Below, piece after piece: positions 1-14,163 of a stretch of 64,000 nucleotides of DNA. The DNA comes from Cruorifilaria tuberocauda. Taxonomy: Eukaryota; Nematoda; Chromadorea; Rhabditida; Onchocercidae. The stretch spans positions 98,000-161,999 of the forward strand of contig JABVXU010000092.1 in the NCBI GenBank assembly GCA_013365365.1, in the 5' to 3' direction. Position 1 is the stretch's first letter. Every line of letters begins with the position of its first letter. The notes beneath the pieces were generated by a model. It was not told the origin of the DNA. It ran no database searches and worked only from the letters and a program-made list of their open reading frames with translations. The translations under genes were made by a program, and so were the position numbers.

Positions 1-357
1 TGCTCCTTATTACTCATAGCTGACTCCCAATTCATACATGTACACCAATGCATTTCAATACCAGCCTACAATATGTAAAACAAAGTTTTACTGGTATCAT
101 TCTGGGAAATCCATGACCAGACTATGGAATCGATCGTGTGAAAGTTGGAACATACGGGCAATATACGGAAAATATTGCGCCTGATACTACGCAACCCTAA
201 AAAGTAATTGAACAACACACATCGAGTCGTACGTGTCCTAAGGTTATAAAAGCATTAGTATAACTTTTGGGTATAACATATGTAAAAGCAATTCATTCAA
301 ATGCATCTCGTCAATACTATCATTTTTGAATAAACAAAACACTCAAAAAGAACTTGC

Positions 358-3300
358 CTCTTCACAAGTTCTTGATAGAGGAATTGGTCTAAAAAGAGAC
401 AGGGAACGGGATTTTACATCCCCAATAGTATTCAACTCCTGTTCTGTTGGCCAGTGAAGTACATCAAGCAATGTAGCATGTATGTCAAATGGAGTTACCA
501 GCCTAAAGCAAGAGTAAGCAAATAAGTAAATTAAACAACCAGTAAAGCTAAAATGACCAACCGCTACACAAGACTCAACACAAGCAAAAAGAAATTGCCC
601 TGATAAACTACAGTTGGTGGCTGCTTTAGAAAATCGCATCACTCGGACAACAACTAGTGGAACAGTTACAGAAAAAAAATTAAGGTAAGTAAATACCTTC
701 CAACAACAAACCTTGCTTTATTAGCTTTTAAATTATTCCACGCCGTTCTTCCTCTGCTGCTCTCTCTGAATTTCTTCGGAAGTGAAAGGGAGAAAAATGG
801 AAGCCTTTCTTCCAGCTGCCCTTAAAATTATACATCTACATTATCTTCCTAAAAATTCCTGACTAACAAATAAACAAATATAAAACCGAAAATTTTCTTG
901 CAGATCTTCAAAAACCCAAACCTTTCCTCCGAACGAACCTTGATGAGTAGCACGAAATTTCGCGAAACGATGTCCGTGATCTGCCATTACAATCACTAAA
1001 GCATTATCAAGGACACCACTTTCTTTTAATTTTTTGAGATTTAACATTGTATCCTCGTCAGCAACTTCTACCAAATTAACATCATCATGGCTTAACACGC
1101 TATGAAATGCAAGTAGAAACTTTGATGTGTTATATCCGTATCTCTCCATGAATTCATCCATATATCGAAACCATTCCTAAAATACATATAACATAAAAAA
1201 AGTAAAAATCATTAGAACCACCAAAAGCATATATATTATCAGTAAGCGGACGAATCAGCAAACTTCGCTTATTTTGCTTTCTGCTCAATGACATTATTTG
1301 TTATTCTGATCGTACAAAATAAACATTTTTTTCCCAATAACAATCCCAACAATTTCCCAATAATTGCATATCGTCGGATCAGAAATGAAATTTAGAAAAT
1401 TCCATTTTGGAAGTCATTCATTGTCCAACACAAAATAAATTATGATTTTTGGAAGAAAAATCAAAATTGTAAACTGCGCAAACAGAAAAACCTTATGCAT
1501 TGGAACCGAACCCAAACACTGCAAATTGGAAAACATATTTTCAGCTCTTTGAAAAAACGTTCGCACGTAATGATCCGTTGGTTGATGCTTAAAACCCTGA
1601 AAATTTTGATCATGTAAATTCCGACTTACATTCTCATATTTTTGAGCTTTTGCTTTTAAATTAATGCAGACGAATAACTACTTCGGAATCAAAAAACAAA
1701 AAAAAAATTCCTACTTTAAGTCGATATGTAAATGTTCCGAGTTTTGCTGAATCTTCCGCATACAACGTTATATAACCAGCTTCAGAAAAATTTTTCCATA
1801 TAAATGGATATACTTCATCAACATAACTCGCCTCTGCGAAACGCTTGCTATAAGGGGTGCGTAAGTACAGTTACTGAATGCCTTTTTGTGTTTTTGTGTC
1901 CTGTGGAAAGAATAAAGTTTCCACTTCCCAAAATATGTATCTGAACTAGTTCTTCAAAGAAAAAATCAGTCCATGGCATTCTTCAAAAAAAGTAAAAGAA
2001 ACATTTGGATTGGCAGCAAACAAAAGGTAAAAGTTTCCAGCGAGATGTCTTAATGTAGGAATACTGAAAGATCCAAGTTGATTTCCGAATGGAACTACCA
2101 TTAATCTTGACCTTCATAACTTCAAAAACTTACTGAAAGGAAAATATTTTATCATTTCCTATGGAAGAGTGGACAAGTATGTTTTGCTTGTTTAAAGAAA
2201 AGTGGACAAGAGATGGAAAATAAAAAAAAAGGGCTAACTTACAGATATGATGAAAACTCACCGTGTGAGAGGCAATTCCTCTTCTGTTTGTCCAGTTAAA
2301 ATCGGTATGAATGCTTGCGGAGTACCATCTCCAACGATATTGTATCCTCAAAAATTTAACGGAATTAAAGGCATTGAATTTCTTATAAATTTAGCTCAAT
2401 AAAATAACTGAAATTGTTCTCATCTTGAATGCTATAATAGGTCAACTGATTAAACACGACTGCATGCCCGACATGGAAATGGATTCAGTATCTTCACTAG
2501 ATTAGTTGTCGTTCTGCTGTCTACCAGTAAACGTAAGATATGTTTCTTGGATACCGCATTAAAGGAACGTTGCATACCATCAAGCACAACTGCATCCATT
2601 TCTTCTTCAATGTATTTCACCGTTTTTGGCAGTTTACGGCGAAATGACATCTGAGATAAGGAATCGAAGCCTATAAAAATGTAATGAATGTTTTCGTTTC
2701 TTACTAAACGCAAATTTAGGCTATATGTTTATAGCAAGAAATTCAAAGAAACGTCCACACCTATGAAATAAACATCAAGACCAGACCACTCGGCAGGTTT
2801 TTTGATATAAGATAAATATTTTTCTTTTTTCCGATCCGGAACAATTGTCCATAATAGATGTTTCCTTCAAAAATGAAGTTTCATAAATTAATTGCAGTTT
2901 TTTTTGTTCGATTTGTAATATTCAAATCATATATAAATGTTAACAAACATGAAACTTCACTATTACTATATATATATATATAGATTTAAATCAGTGAGCA
3001 CTAAAAATTTTTTTGATTCCTGGGCTACTATATCCGTGTGAAATGAATCTTAAACCTTAAATAATATAATTTTTTCACCGACGCTTTTTAAACGATATTA
3101 ATAATAGTTTCTTAAAATTATCATGAAGAAATTAAATGTAAACATCTTCGATCTTTTTCTTAGGCTGGAATTCTGGTATAAAATCTTATGGACTAATGAT
3201 GATCTTACAGGTATTCTATTGCATATTTAATTTCATCATAATGAAACTCACAATATATAATGGAAAATGATCCACCAAGAAATTATAAGTTACAAAAAGT

Positions 3301-5127
3301 TGAAGAAAGATCTTCAGCTAGCTTTCGAAAAGCCTACTCTTGATGAAAACAAACCACTTTTCTTGATCATCTCCAACGCATTCTACAACAGCATAATCTT
3401 TGGTCATAGGACTACCAGATGTAATTGGAATTTGACGGTCGACTTTCAACTTATTGTCATTAACGCGTTCAAAATAGGCAACAGTACATTTGATATCACC
3501 ATGAATTCTATAAAATTTCAAAAATAATTGTATCTTTAGGGAAAAGTAGAAAGAAATTTAGCATGCAGACCAATTCAGTTACTGTAAGATGAAACAAAAC
3601 CAGTGATCAAACCAATTTTACTTGACAGCATTAGATGATATAGTGAACAATCCATTCTCGTCAACATAAGCCCATTCTTTATCTTTGTTCTTACCGCAAT
3701 CAAGTGCATCCACATGATGGAAAAACCCAATAACTTCGCTACCATTGATACTTAACTTCGGGATGCGACAGGCCTCAAAGCATATTCATTATGAAGTTCG
3801 ATATAAAAAAAGTTTGCACGGATGTAATCTCAAGTTACTAGAACTGATGTAGTGCGTTTATGATGAAATGAATATAAGTTGAATAAAATCGTGTGTCAAT
3901 TTTTAATAATGTCTCTAGAAATGATCCATGTAGGCAATATGAACAGTGGCATTAAATCATCCGCCTAACGCGGTAATTTATCTAGAGAAATAGATAAAAT
4001 TAATACCTGCTCAAATTTTCTCGAAAAATGACTTCGAGTGGCTGATTTCCGCATTTCAGCTGTATCAGCACCCAATACTATTATATGAGGCAACTGGAAA
4101 ATATGGAAGTGTAAAATAAATTATAATGCATAAAATAATAGAAGATGAAACTAAAAAAGTGGTATTTCAAAGAAATGTTCAATGGAGTCCGTAGACTAAA
4201 ACTGTTGATTTCTTCACGACAGAATCAGAGGTATGAAGATCCCATGCTGAGATAGGTCTATCACGGGAAATCGAAGTTTCAAATGATGTATAATGAAATT
4301 TTTACAAGTTTAGAGATGACTTCATAGATTAACATAATACTGAAGCAGCAAACACGCTCTGCAAAAGCAAGATCAGTCTCATTTTCCTCCATAGACTAAC
4401 TCGGATCATGAAGAGTTAAATAGACTTTTTATAGTACTTTACAGATAGAAATTAGATATAAAAAACAACCGATGAATAAGCAACAGGTTCCTCAATCCAA
4501 TATGCTGTATCTGTTGAATATTTCGAGGAATATGTAAAGAAGATGAACAATACAATGAAAGTAATAACCGGAAGTAGAAGAATACGGAATAGTTTTTTCA
4601 GATGCTTCGGAAACCTGCTAATCTTGTTTAGATCTAAAAAGAATACTTGTGAAAAAAGATTTCAACAATTAATTAAGGAACGACTTTAATAAAAGAAGTT
4701 ACTTCTAAAAATGTAAACAACACGGCTAACTGAAAAATATGAAATTTGTTAACAATTAGTTATTGCAAGGAGAATGAATACTCAACTTTAAACTGAAGTT
4801 CTCCCTAAATTCTAGAACTCAAAGAAAGATATCTTACACATTAATATCCAAGAAATTCGCTGCTAGAGACTTAAGTGGTAAAAAAATAATCATTCAACAT
4901 TTTTTATTTTAAGCACTTCTAAAAAGAACATGAAAGTGATAATCATTACCCTTTACTATCCGTGCACACAAAGTTTTATTTCTGGAGGTATTCCCTGAGG
5001 CATACATCAATTTGGCCTTATGATCTGATGCCTGCAAATTCATGTCTTTTATAATAAACAAACAGCATATTACGCCTCCACTTGAGACGTACACAAACAC
5101 TAAATAGTGACCAAGTCGTCGTCTCAT
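358..5127 (-). CDS. DUF229 sulfatase-like membrane protein (3' end not found, probably off window)
   Basis: Twelve exons read in phase: 5127-4957, 4093-4007, 3773-3622, 3507-3358, 2864-2761, 2670-2578, 2346-2262, 1847-1715, 1596-1492, 1176-939, 820-697, 502-358 (about 529 residues). The start has a short basic tail (MRRRLGHY) and one hydrophobic helix, a type II membrane anchor. DUF229 landmarks follow in order: GFDSLSQMSF, RKLPKT, DGYNIVGDGTPQAF, LTGQTEEELP, AEDSAKLGTF, the metal-site-like MADHGHRF, LEERLPFFS, TPFDIHATLLD and SRTCEE. DUF229 is a nematode-expanded family related in fold to alkaline phosphatases and sulfatases; substrate unknown. The family usually continues after SRTCEEA with a Cys-rich tail. 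I could not find that exon in bases 1-340, so it is probably outside. The last donor may be GC (gcaagt) or a nearby GT. The exon 4/5 junction is the least certain. The start lies 133 bp after the stop of the upstream same-strand gene. Confidence 0.88.
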
Positions 5128-5260
5128 AAGAATTAGAAATCATAATGTAAAAGATCAACTTCTATTATCAAAAATTTTAAAAACATCCAAGGTCTTGAAG
5201 GTTTAAAGTGAACTTACAACATTAAAATCAGTTAAGGACAAGCTATGAATTTCGTTCTAT

Positions 5261-7926
5261 TTATTCACTGTGATCATTTCTGAAGCGTATAGCAAGTCTG
5301 ATATCATGACGCATATTCCCCAAAACATTCAATGAAATTATCTGATGAAAAGAAGGGGCATGACTGATAACCATCTTTTGAATCAACTTGGAAATATTGC
5401 AACACTCCAATCCTTTCCTTTCCTTCTCCTCCTTTTCTTGTTTCATATTAAGCATGCTTGTAAAGTGCTATTTTAATACCATATTAAAAATGCACAATTA
5501 ATCTTAAAACTAAAACTACATGTGAATTAGAGAGAAATGCGGCTCCTAAATAAAGCAGAAAATAAGAGAGAAAAAAAAAATTGATCGGTGAACATGCAAA
5601 AATGTGTTTAACAGCAAAATAAATAACTCCAACCGAAAAAAAGTGTGAGGAAACGCCGATGAGATATAGACAGAAGCATCACTTCGAAAAAGTACCTATA
5701 AAATAGTGCGATAAAGTCCCGAACGATAACACCCATCGAAAAGATGAGTCTTTGAAAAACTGACTGCACATATTTAAAAGCAGTTGTGATCAATCTTTTT
5801 CTCAAACATAAGTTCTCATATATCAAAAACTGTAAAATATTAATGAATCAGTCGAGAAAACAATTCACCAAAAAGCCAATTCGTATTGGTTTAAAAAAAG
5901 AGATGAAAGTACACAAGATATTTTTTGCCAATCATTGCTGCTGCAGCTAATATAATTACCTGATAAATTCAATCTATTAATCAGACAGTGTGTGATAACT
6001 CGCAACACTTACAATGATAAAATTTTGGTAAGATCTAATGGGTAAATAGATGAAAAGATATATTATTTGGAAATAATGCGTGGCTCTATATACTACTTGG
6101 AAACATTTTATCCAATGAAGCTTATTACTTCGATAAAAAATCCTCTGAATCTCCAAGAAACTGTTCATTACCAATTCACATCTGCAATGAATGTTGTGAC
6201 TAACCCAACTCACTAAAATGTGCCGATACGATTACATGCTGTGGTATGAAATAAGGTACTAATGAAATCAAACTAACAGTGTACTTTAAAAAGAAAACAT
6301 CAATTACAGTGAGAAGAAACATCATTTTTTTTTTGCTTTCCGAATGACAATAACCTCAAAAAATATTTACTGGTGATAACGAATTTCTATTGCAGTTGTT
6401 TAGTCTGATGAAAGATAAAGACTGCCATTTATAAAAGATTATTCTACTAAAAAATATCAAGATATCTAACATAATTCACATGAACTTACATTCACTTTTT
6501 CTGAAGAGAACAGAAGAGAATTGAAGAGAATTATTCAAACTTTCATGCAAGTTACAAATTAAAAAGCTATCAGATTTAACATGAATGAGAAATAAAAAGA
6601 CACGTCATAGAGTCTTCAAGAAACCCATTCCGTTTTGAAAAGTGAAGTTCAAATTGTTGTCTAAAGACTTAGATTACTCGACAATCATTTCAATCAAGGA
6701 AGAGCTACCTTGACTTTGATAAAAAATTTTAAACTTGAATCAATACTTCAATTCTCCCAAGTAGTAGCAAAAACTAGGAATTTTTCTAAATATTCCAGAT
6801 AAAATATGAAGAACCATGGAATAATATAGTTAATACAGTATTCTATGCAGTTTCAGAAGAACATTATCTTCAACGTAGAAGAGCAGCATAAAATGAATAA
6901 GAAATGTATTTCGTTCATTTACAGATTGTTTTTAGCATAATTACCAGGAACAGACTACAGAACTATTATAGAGGAAACTAAAACATGAATAATCTTCCGT
7001 TTGTCATTTCATTTCTTTTCATTTTTTTAAAATCGTTTACCGCGAAAACGGACCGTACTTTCGAATTAGTATGTCCTCCAGATTTTCTATAAAGCTAAGA
7101 TACTCATCCCTGTGATAGATAATAGTTATTTGATATTTCGAGAGACACTACCAAGTTTTATCTAATTCAAAACATCAAGATGCAAGCGTAACGGAGAATT
7201 GATAGAGGCAAGTTACGATTCAAAAGTGCTATCAAACAGTTGAAACTAGCAAAAATGGTGTAGTAATAAAAAAACAGAAGCATGTTAATGAAAACTCGAA
7301 ATGAAGTGGACTTTTACAGTTCCAGTGATTAAAATATTACAACAAATACGAGGAAGAAGTGTAGATCGAAGTAAGAGTACTTCAAGCGGTTTGGCTTCAA
7401 CATATATGCTATTGTCTCTCCTACTTCACCATGCTTCTACTTTTTGTGTATGAGAAAAAAGAAAAAAGTGACACAGACCTATTGATGTGAATCTCTGACC
7501 AGAAACGTATCAAATCACTTTTTCGGCTTTTCAAACAAAGAAACGGTAAAAACTGTTGATAATGAAAACTAATACAACAAGGCTTACATCAATTGTTTCA
7601 ATGCAATCCTTTAACCCAAATTGTTTATTTAATGACATTTCATCTGCTTGAGCAGGTTCTGTAAATTTTTTCATCATCTTGTGCAGTAAGTTCTCAACTT
7701 TGCTGCAACCTGCAACATGAAGTGTTCATTAGAATTGAAAATGAGCATTCCGATTTAAAAGGCAAAATTGACGATTTTAGTGCAGCACTAGATTTGATAT
7801 ATGTGAGTTGAAATACACAGAATCAAAATAACGTTGGACTAAACATCAACGAAAATATAATCCACAAATATACATAATACATGCATACAGACATGCCGCA
7901 ATACTTATCCAAACTGAACGAACCAT
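5261..7926 (-). CDS. Unrecognised multi-exon gene (exon chain incomplete)
   Basis: Exons at 7109-7041, 6181-6097, 5829-5696 and 5456-5261 join in one open frame with matching phases and end in TAA. A further exon at 7702-7588 (containing NLLHKMMKKFTEP and QFGLKDCIETID) clearly belongs upstream, but at least one exon between 7588 and 7109 is missing from my model, because the phases there differ (0 versus 2). A possible first exon is 7926-7889 (MVRSVWISIAAC), which joins 7702 in phase. The product is helical, with runs such as DEYLSFIENLEDIL and RLIFSMGVIVRDFIALF, and a Lys/Glu stretch (KQEKEEKERK) near the C-terminus. I do not recognise it firmly. The helical pattern faintly recalls NEPRO/RMP64-type nucleolar proteins, which is only a guess. 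It diverges from prefoldin 4 and lies immediately before the DUF229 gene on the same strand. Confidence 0.55.
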
Positions 7927-8262
7927 CTGAATTACCCACCCCACCTAGTTATTCCTTTTTCTCAATGTGCGTTATTGACTTCAATGTTTAGAAAATCTAT
8001 TTTCGTGATTTCAGGAAGTGTAAATTGCAGAATTCAGGAGAACGTCGATACCGAATATATTACAGATAGGGCAGTGATAGAAGGAACCAAAAAAAACACG
8101 TCTGTTCCTGAGCCTCTATACGTCCTCCCGCTCGGTACTTGATGGATGGCCGTGTTTTTTTCGAATTCCGCGGAAATTTGTGGAAGTTTTTTAAGACTTG
8201 TTGTGGGAAGTGTTCAGTCCGTGCCCATTCTCATTTCTTTGTGAGTTGCAGTGCTGGTTGCA
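7927..8262. promoter_or_regulatory. Divergent intergenic promoter region
   Basis: This short region separates the first likely exon of the minus-strand unrecognised gene from the prefoldin ATG and must carry the start signals of both if they are independently transcribed. No canonical TATA box is evident. Close to the prefoldin start the sequence gtgagttgcag ends at 8250, a splice-acceptor-like motif 12 bp before the ATG. It may be a spliced-leader site or the end of a 5' UTR intron. Confidence 0.4.
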
Positions 8263-9252
8263 ATGGCTGCAGATACAGTGAAGCCAAATATTCATGTGAA
8301 TGCTGAGGACCAGAAATTAATCAATCGATTCGCCAGACTTCATCAAAGATCGCTAGATGTTAAAGTAAGATTGACTTTTCTAATTAAGGCCTTCAAATAT
8401 GATGTAAAGGTTCTTCACTGCAATCTGTCTGGTTGATTAACTTCACTTGGTTGATTCACTTCACTTGCTAGTGGATTTTCTCCTAGTTTCCTTCATGATT
8501 GAAAATGAATATCAAGGATAGAGTTCCTAGATACTCTGTTAAAACCGTCTCTACATAAACTCGAATCTCACTTCCTTTTATGAAATACTATTGTCGATGG
8601 TATTTTTTCGTGCCTATTGACGTAAGGATTCAAATATTGCTTTTCAAAATGAAATTTCGCTGCTTTAATATACAAAGTGCACTGTTTTACCTTTTAGGAG
8701 AGGCTTCAAGAAATGAATAAGGATCTTCAAAATTTAAACGATGCCGCTGGCGAAATATTGCTTTTGACTGATTCAGATGCTCAGTCAATACCGTTCAAAA
8801 CTGGATCAGTGTTTATGCATATGGATCAAGTAAGCAGTGCATCTTTATTTAACAATTGTAACCTATATTAAAAATTGAACAACAGTTCTGATCGGTGCTA
8901 GACTTACTTCTTTTTGCTTAGATTGTGTAATAGATGGTAAAAGTCAGAGGGAATCCCGTTGCACATTTTCTGTCTTTAGTCTACTGAATTTCTGAAGGAC
9001 AAGGTAGGCAGAATAGTTTCTTTTTTTGAATCAAATATCTGGCTTTGGGCTTCATGAAAATTTTTACTGTTCGTTTTATAGGAAAGATTAAACGAGAAGA
9101 TTGAAAATGTAAAAGGAGAATTGGGTAATCAAGTGGCTGATCTCACGCAGATGCATAAAAAAATTTGCGACGAAATGGATTCCTTGAAATCTATACTTTA
9201 TGGGAAATTTGGCGAAAGTATCAATTTAGAGACTGATGTCGATACTCAATAG
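8263..9252 (+). CDS. pfd-4: Prefoldin subunit 4
   Basis: Three exons, 8263-8364, 8698-8829 and 9082-9252, encode 134 residues, the usual length for the family. Prefoldin is a cytosolic hexameric chaperone that passes unfolded actin and tubulin to the CCT chaperonin; subunit 4 is a beta-type subunit. The N-terminal helix has VNAEDQKLINRFARL, the middle has LQNLNDAAGEILLLTDSD then IPFKTGSVF (the beta hairpins), and the C-terminal coiled-coil helix ends in LYGKFGESINLETD, close to the conserved end of eukaryotic subunit 4. Donors are gtaaga and gtaagc; acceptors are ttttag and ttatag. The ATG used is the first after an acceptor-like ttgcag ending at 8250. The neighbour on the right is G6PD, as I recall for C. 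elegans. Confidence 0.95.
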
Positions 9253-12200
9253 TTATTAAACGAAATATTAAGCTATCATCTTCATAAAATTATTTATACT
9301 CAAGATATGCTTCAGTGATCATGCATTCAGCGATTACATGTTAGTGAGTACATATTAGGCGTTGTATATCAGGGATTTTTTAATATTAACAGAGGCCTAA
9401 AAACTGGTCTTTATTTGGAGTTTTTATGGGCTGCAGGAATCTAAAATCCAATTTTTTCTATACCACTGTACTTTTCATTCAAATATTTTCTGCGAAACAT
9501 AAAAAAAAGTGGTCAAAATGTAAAATTTCTCATAATGGTGTAGAATTACCATACCATTTACGATATAAATGGTTGATTTAAGGTGAGTCTTTCTCTATTT
9601 AACTGAATTTTTGAAAAGGATGCCGATCATCTCAGTAATTTGTTCTTATATTGAGTGAACGAAGTATTAGTTCTTTTCTTTTTTTCTTTAAAAATAATTC
9701 TTTCGTCATCAACAAGATAATTTTTGATTTTTGAGAAAGTTTTTTTTTTTCAAATGAAAGTTTTAGAAGTCCTTTTACAGAATTTATCATCAGTATTAGA
9801 ACTATCTTTCCCTTCTTTACAACAGACTTCATATTTGTTTTTATGAGAAAGCAAAAGCTTCAGAGAATGAATTACAATGGTAAATACCGGTTTAAGGCCG
9901 GTGTATGTTCTGTTTATCATTCACAACAAATGTCACATTTCCCGTGTCCTTTTTGTAGTTCCATTGCTGCATCTTAAAACAAAGTTAAACTTTTTCCATC
10001 TCGTTCACTTTGCTGTTGTTCTTAAAAGAGTGGCCGTGGGAGCAGCTCGAAACAAATTACATGATAACATATTCATTTACTCCCATAGTTTATATATAAT
10101 GCTTACTATGAAGCGTGTCAGTTTTTATTATAATTACCTACAAATTTTAGGCATATGTAGTATTCATCATGTTGCTTAACGTGTAAATAGGAAATCGGGC
10201 TGAGTGTGATGACAACTATCATGTTTCGAAATACACCGAGAAGTTTCGATGTCTGTTCTCTGTTTCTAGCTTGAAGCCATTCTCTGTCATAAAACTTTCC
10301 TATACTGATAATATAACCTAATTTTTCTTTATATATTCGGCAGAGAAAAAGAGTTAACGCCCCACTTTGCATAGACAAAATTGATGGAGGGGAGAGAATT
10401 TCAAGAGCCATTCTTGTCTGTTACGGCAAGGAAGGAAGAGAGGAGAGGTAACACGGGTTTTTTTGATTCTTACCATAGTTATCCATTTAACTACAACCTG
10501 GATTCCTCTTCCATAGCTGAACTGTATAAATAGAATAAAATACATAACGTAAGTTGTATTCCTAGCAAGAACTGAGGTGTGAAGACAAGATGAATGACAT
10601 GAGGATGATGGTGTGTGATAAATTATGCCTAAATCGAACCAATGCAAATACTTAAAAAGTAGTGTGGTTCTAACTGGAATACGTAGAGGTATATAAGTCA
10701 TTGTGCGTAATATGTATCGAATACTATGACAAAATCAAGTTCAACTTCAAACGCTGAGTGATTTATTAATCATAAATTAGCCTTTATGATTATGTCCTTT
10801 TTCGGGAATTTTAGTTGCAGTTATGTACATTCGTTATCAGTGTATTCAGCTTTAATTTATATCGTAACTGACATAACTGTTCTCATATTTGCTTTCCTAC
10901 TTATTTTAAAATTGAATTAGTTACTTAGAGAAAGTTTAATTACATCCTTAATAAGATATGGGAAATTTTGTTTATTTTCTCTGCTCGTTTTGCATTGAAA
11001 TTACATCCATTTCTAATTATTCATAAGTCCTCTTGACTTTTCACATTAGACCATTAATTTTAGTTCCTTCCCACTTTTATGCGTGCCAATTTTTTACTTT
11101 ATTCAAGTAACTTACATAAAAATAATATTTCATACTATTAGCGGAAAATAACAAACATGTTGAATTTATTGCATGTACATTGCTTAATTTTCTCTGTAAA
11201 TATTCGGAACATTTCGTGAGACCTATTTTGCAATGTTTCTTTAGTTTTTGAAACGATTGCAATGGTACGTCATCAGCGGTCTAAATGATTATGTAACATT
11301 CGATTTGTTATTTGTATATATTCCCAATTCTACTATACCTGGAAAATAAGTTCACCTTTTTTATACTGTGCTACCGATTAGCTTTTTTCCTAATGTTTCC
11401 TTTTGATTTTATAGTTTTAAAGCTCCCTAAAATCTCGTATTGATATTTCATTGCATACCAATAGATTTGGAATATAAGCATGAGAGAAAAACACATTTTC
11501 AGTTTAGTTAAGCTTTTTTTTCATGGTTAATTAGCGAAAACTGTAATCGGCTATGCTATAGAAAGATCTTTAAAAAAAGACACTGCTAAAGCAATTTGCG
11601 TTTATTTTATGCAGAATTTTTTAGGAAAACACAGTTAAGCAATGGAGCAACTACTGTAATGATTTTTTTATCGCTGCCAGTTATATTTTTGATATAAAAC
11701 AATGTTAGAAACAGAATCCTCGCTTATTATTGGAAGTGTAGTTGCCGTCAAAACAACATATACTAAAAATTTTCTGCAATTAATTTATATTAAGATAAGC
11801 ACGAGACTTAATCCGTGATGAAGCATAAAAAAAATTGTTAATTTCTGCGCTCTTTAATTTCAAAGTGGAAGAAGTGGGCCAATTACAAAGTGGTGGGATG
11901 ATAATTATGCTGCAGTTGTGTTATCAGTACTCTTATCATTAATTTTTATCTCTGAATAATTAGTTGTTTCCATTAAGTATCTGTTATGTGCAACCAACAA
12001 AAATTGTTGCGGATGTTATTTTATTAACCTGAAAAGTTTTAAATTTTCAAAAAGTAAACTTCGTTGATAATGTAATCACTACTTTGTAATTTCGAGAAAT
12101 GATGCACTTTATCATATATTAAAAAGAATCACTTTATCGTTATTTTATGAGAAATCTTTTTTAGTTTTTGAACGTCATTGGTAAATGTGTGGGAAGCCTC

Positions 12201-14163
12201 TTTCAATTTTTTTTTTTTTCATTTGCTACATCTCCGATCACCGTTTGGACTAAATATGAGATAAAAATAGCAGATCAAAGTGCATTTAGCGAGCAATACC
12301 CACTTTAGTCGTTAAGTTTTCTAATTGATTTTTCTAAAATTGGATAGCGCAAGATTGCACTTTGATCTTCTTTGTCATATTATTTCTTTGAAAAAAACTA
12401 AAAAGAACATGGATGAGCAAGATAAAATTTTGCACGGGAAGTGGAACTGTCAAGTTACAGCCAGTAAAATAATTTTAGTGAGGATTTAACTTACTAAAAT
12501 GTTCTAAAAAAGAATTTCTAAAAAGGAAAAACATTGACAAAAAAATAATCTTTCTTAATGTTCTTCACAAATCACTCCAGTTGATTGGGATCTTCCGGAA
12601 CTCATCTTCTCGATATAAAGAAATGTTTCATTAAATAATTTTAACCCATCTTTGATATTTGTCTTTCTTGTGTGTTAGTTCTATGCGATATTAATGGTCT
12701 CTTCTTCAGCACTTTATATTTGTGGGTTGCGTTCCACTGTAGATATCCTGCACTTACATGATAGTTTGCTTTCTATTCTGTACGGTGACAGTGGAATGTT
12801 GACCTTGATTCCACTCATAAAACTTGAATTTTTGAAATATTCGATATAATGATGCCATTTTCTTTTAGTCATGACAGTTAATTCAGTTGTATCAGTCCGG
12901 TAAAGTGCTACTTAGAATTTCCGTAATTAACAACCATTTCTGTAATTCCATAATTTCCGTGATTCAGTTATTCTTGATATTAAATGTTCATCATTCATAT
13001 TCCTCGTGGACGATTCCAAAATTGTTCGATTTTTTTGAAAATGGATCGTAAGTAAGGTTCGTTTGAAACAAAGCGGTTATAGATCGTATTGAATCAAATT
13101 TTTTATTGATATTGATTAATTTGTGCTAATTTCCAGCAATGTTAATAGGTTTACTGTTAACCTAAAATTGATTTAAAAAAATGGAGAGTTTACAAAAAGG
13201 ATGACAATCAAAAGATGAGAAATATTTTTTTTCTGATTTTTAGCTATTGATTCTCTGGCTTTACCAATAGAAACAATGCGATAAATACAGCTAGAAAAAT
13301 TAAAACAATGAAATAAGAATCTGTCACACGCATCTGCTTGGTACCTATTATAATTTTACAAAAATTTATTGATACATTTGTTGTATTGTTTAGATTGCAC
13401 GATGTAAAATGAATGGAAAAAACGGCGAAAAAAAAAACAAGTTTTGTCGTTGTATGTGGTATGCATTAGCGTTGCTGTTGATTTCCAAATTTATAAACAT
13501 TAATGATTTCCATCATTAATTCTTCCTATTTTCGGAAGCCTTTCCATTATTTACTGAGTGTTATTTTCGTTTGAGCATGTGTGAGCATTGGTTAATATTT
13601 TATAATGTTTAGAAAGGAAGACTTCATCAGTTTTCATGTTCTAACTTTAAACAAGGAAGTTCTGAGGTGGGATATGGCTTAAAATTTTTTGTAAACTTAG
13701 AGATATAATGGGACTTTCATATATTCTTCACTGCCATCTTCATCTTCCTTTTGTCTGACTGAAAGCCTTGTAATTTTTGATTAGACTTTGAAAACATTTG
13801 ACTGAATGTAGCGCAGAAATCATTTGTAGTTGCTATATATCAATTAAAACTCTCGGCAAGGTGTAATTCACTTTTTTTCATATAAATAATGTTCCATGTA
13901 CAGAAGAACAATTTGACCATGACAATGGAATAAAAATATGAGCCCAGTGCTTAATTTAAAACAAAATTAAATGAACTAATACTATTTTCTCATATCCAAT
14001 GTTTTTAAGTATATTATAGTAGAAACGATATTTATATTTCTACGTCATAACATGATGAAGAAAATTTGACATTTGTTTGGATATGTTTTCGTAATATTTA
14101 ACACCTATACACGTTTGTTTGTACTTAATTATACATCACATAATTCTCATTATCAAATATCGT
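9253..14163. other. Intergenic, no gene recognised
   Basis: About 4.9 kb of AT-rich sequence between prefoldin 4 and G6PD. There are open frames of up to about 115 codons (for example minus 10701-10354), but they lack coding character, conserved motifs or coherent splice phases. A Lys-rich frame at minus 9832-9632 is low complexity. An untranslated first exon of the G6PD gene could lie here, since its coding start follows an acceptor. Confidence 0.6.

Noticed and set aside
1..340. Search for the Cys-rich C-terminal exon of the DUF229 gene
   Set aside because: Acceptor-like sites exist, but none opens a frame resembling the family tail, so it was not annotated.
10118..10701. Overlapping minus-strand frames of 97 and 115 codons
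   Set aside because: No start context, motif or splice continuation; composition typical of chance frames.
12715..12800. Short inverted match (ttccactgt / acagtggaa)
   Set aside because: Nine-base arms with a loop of about 45 bases in AT-rich DNA are expected by chance.
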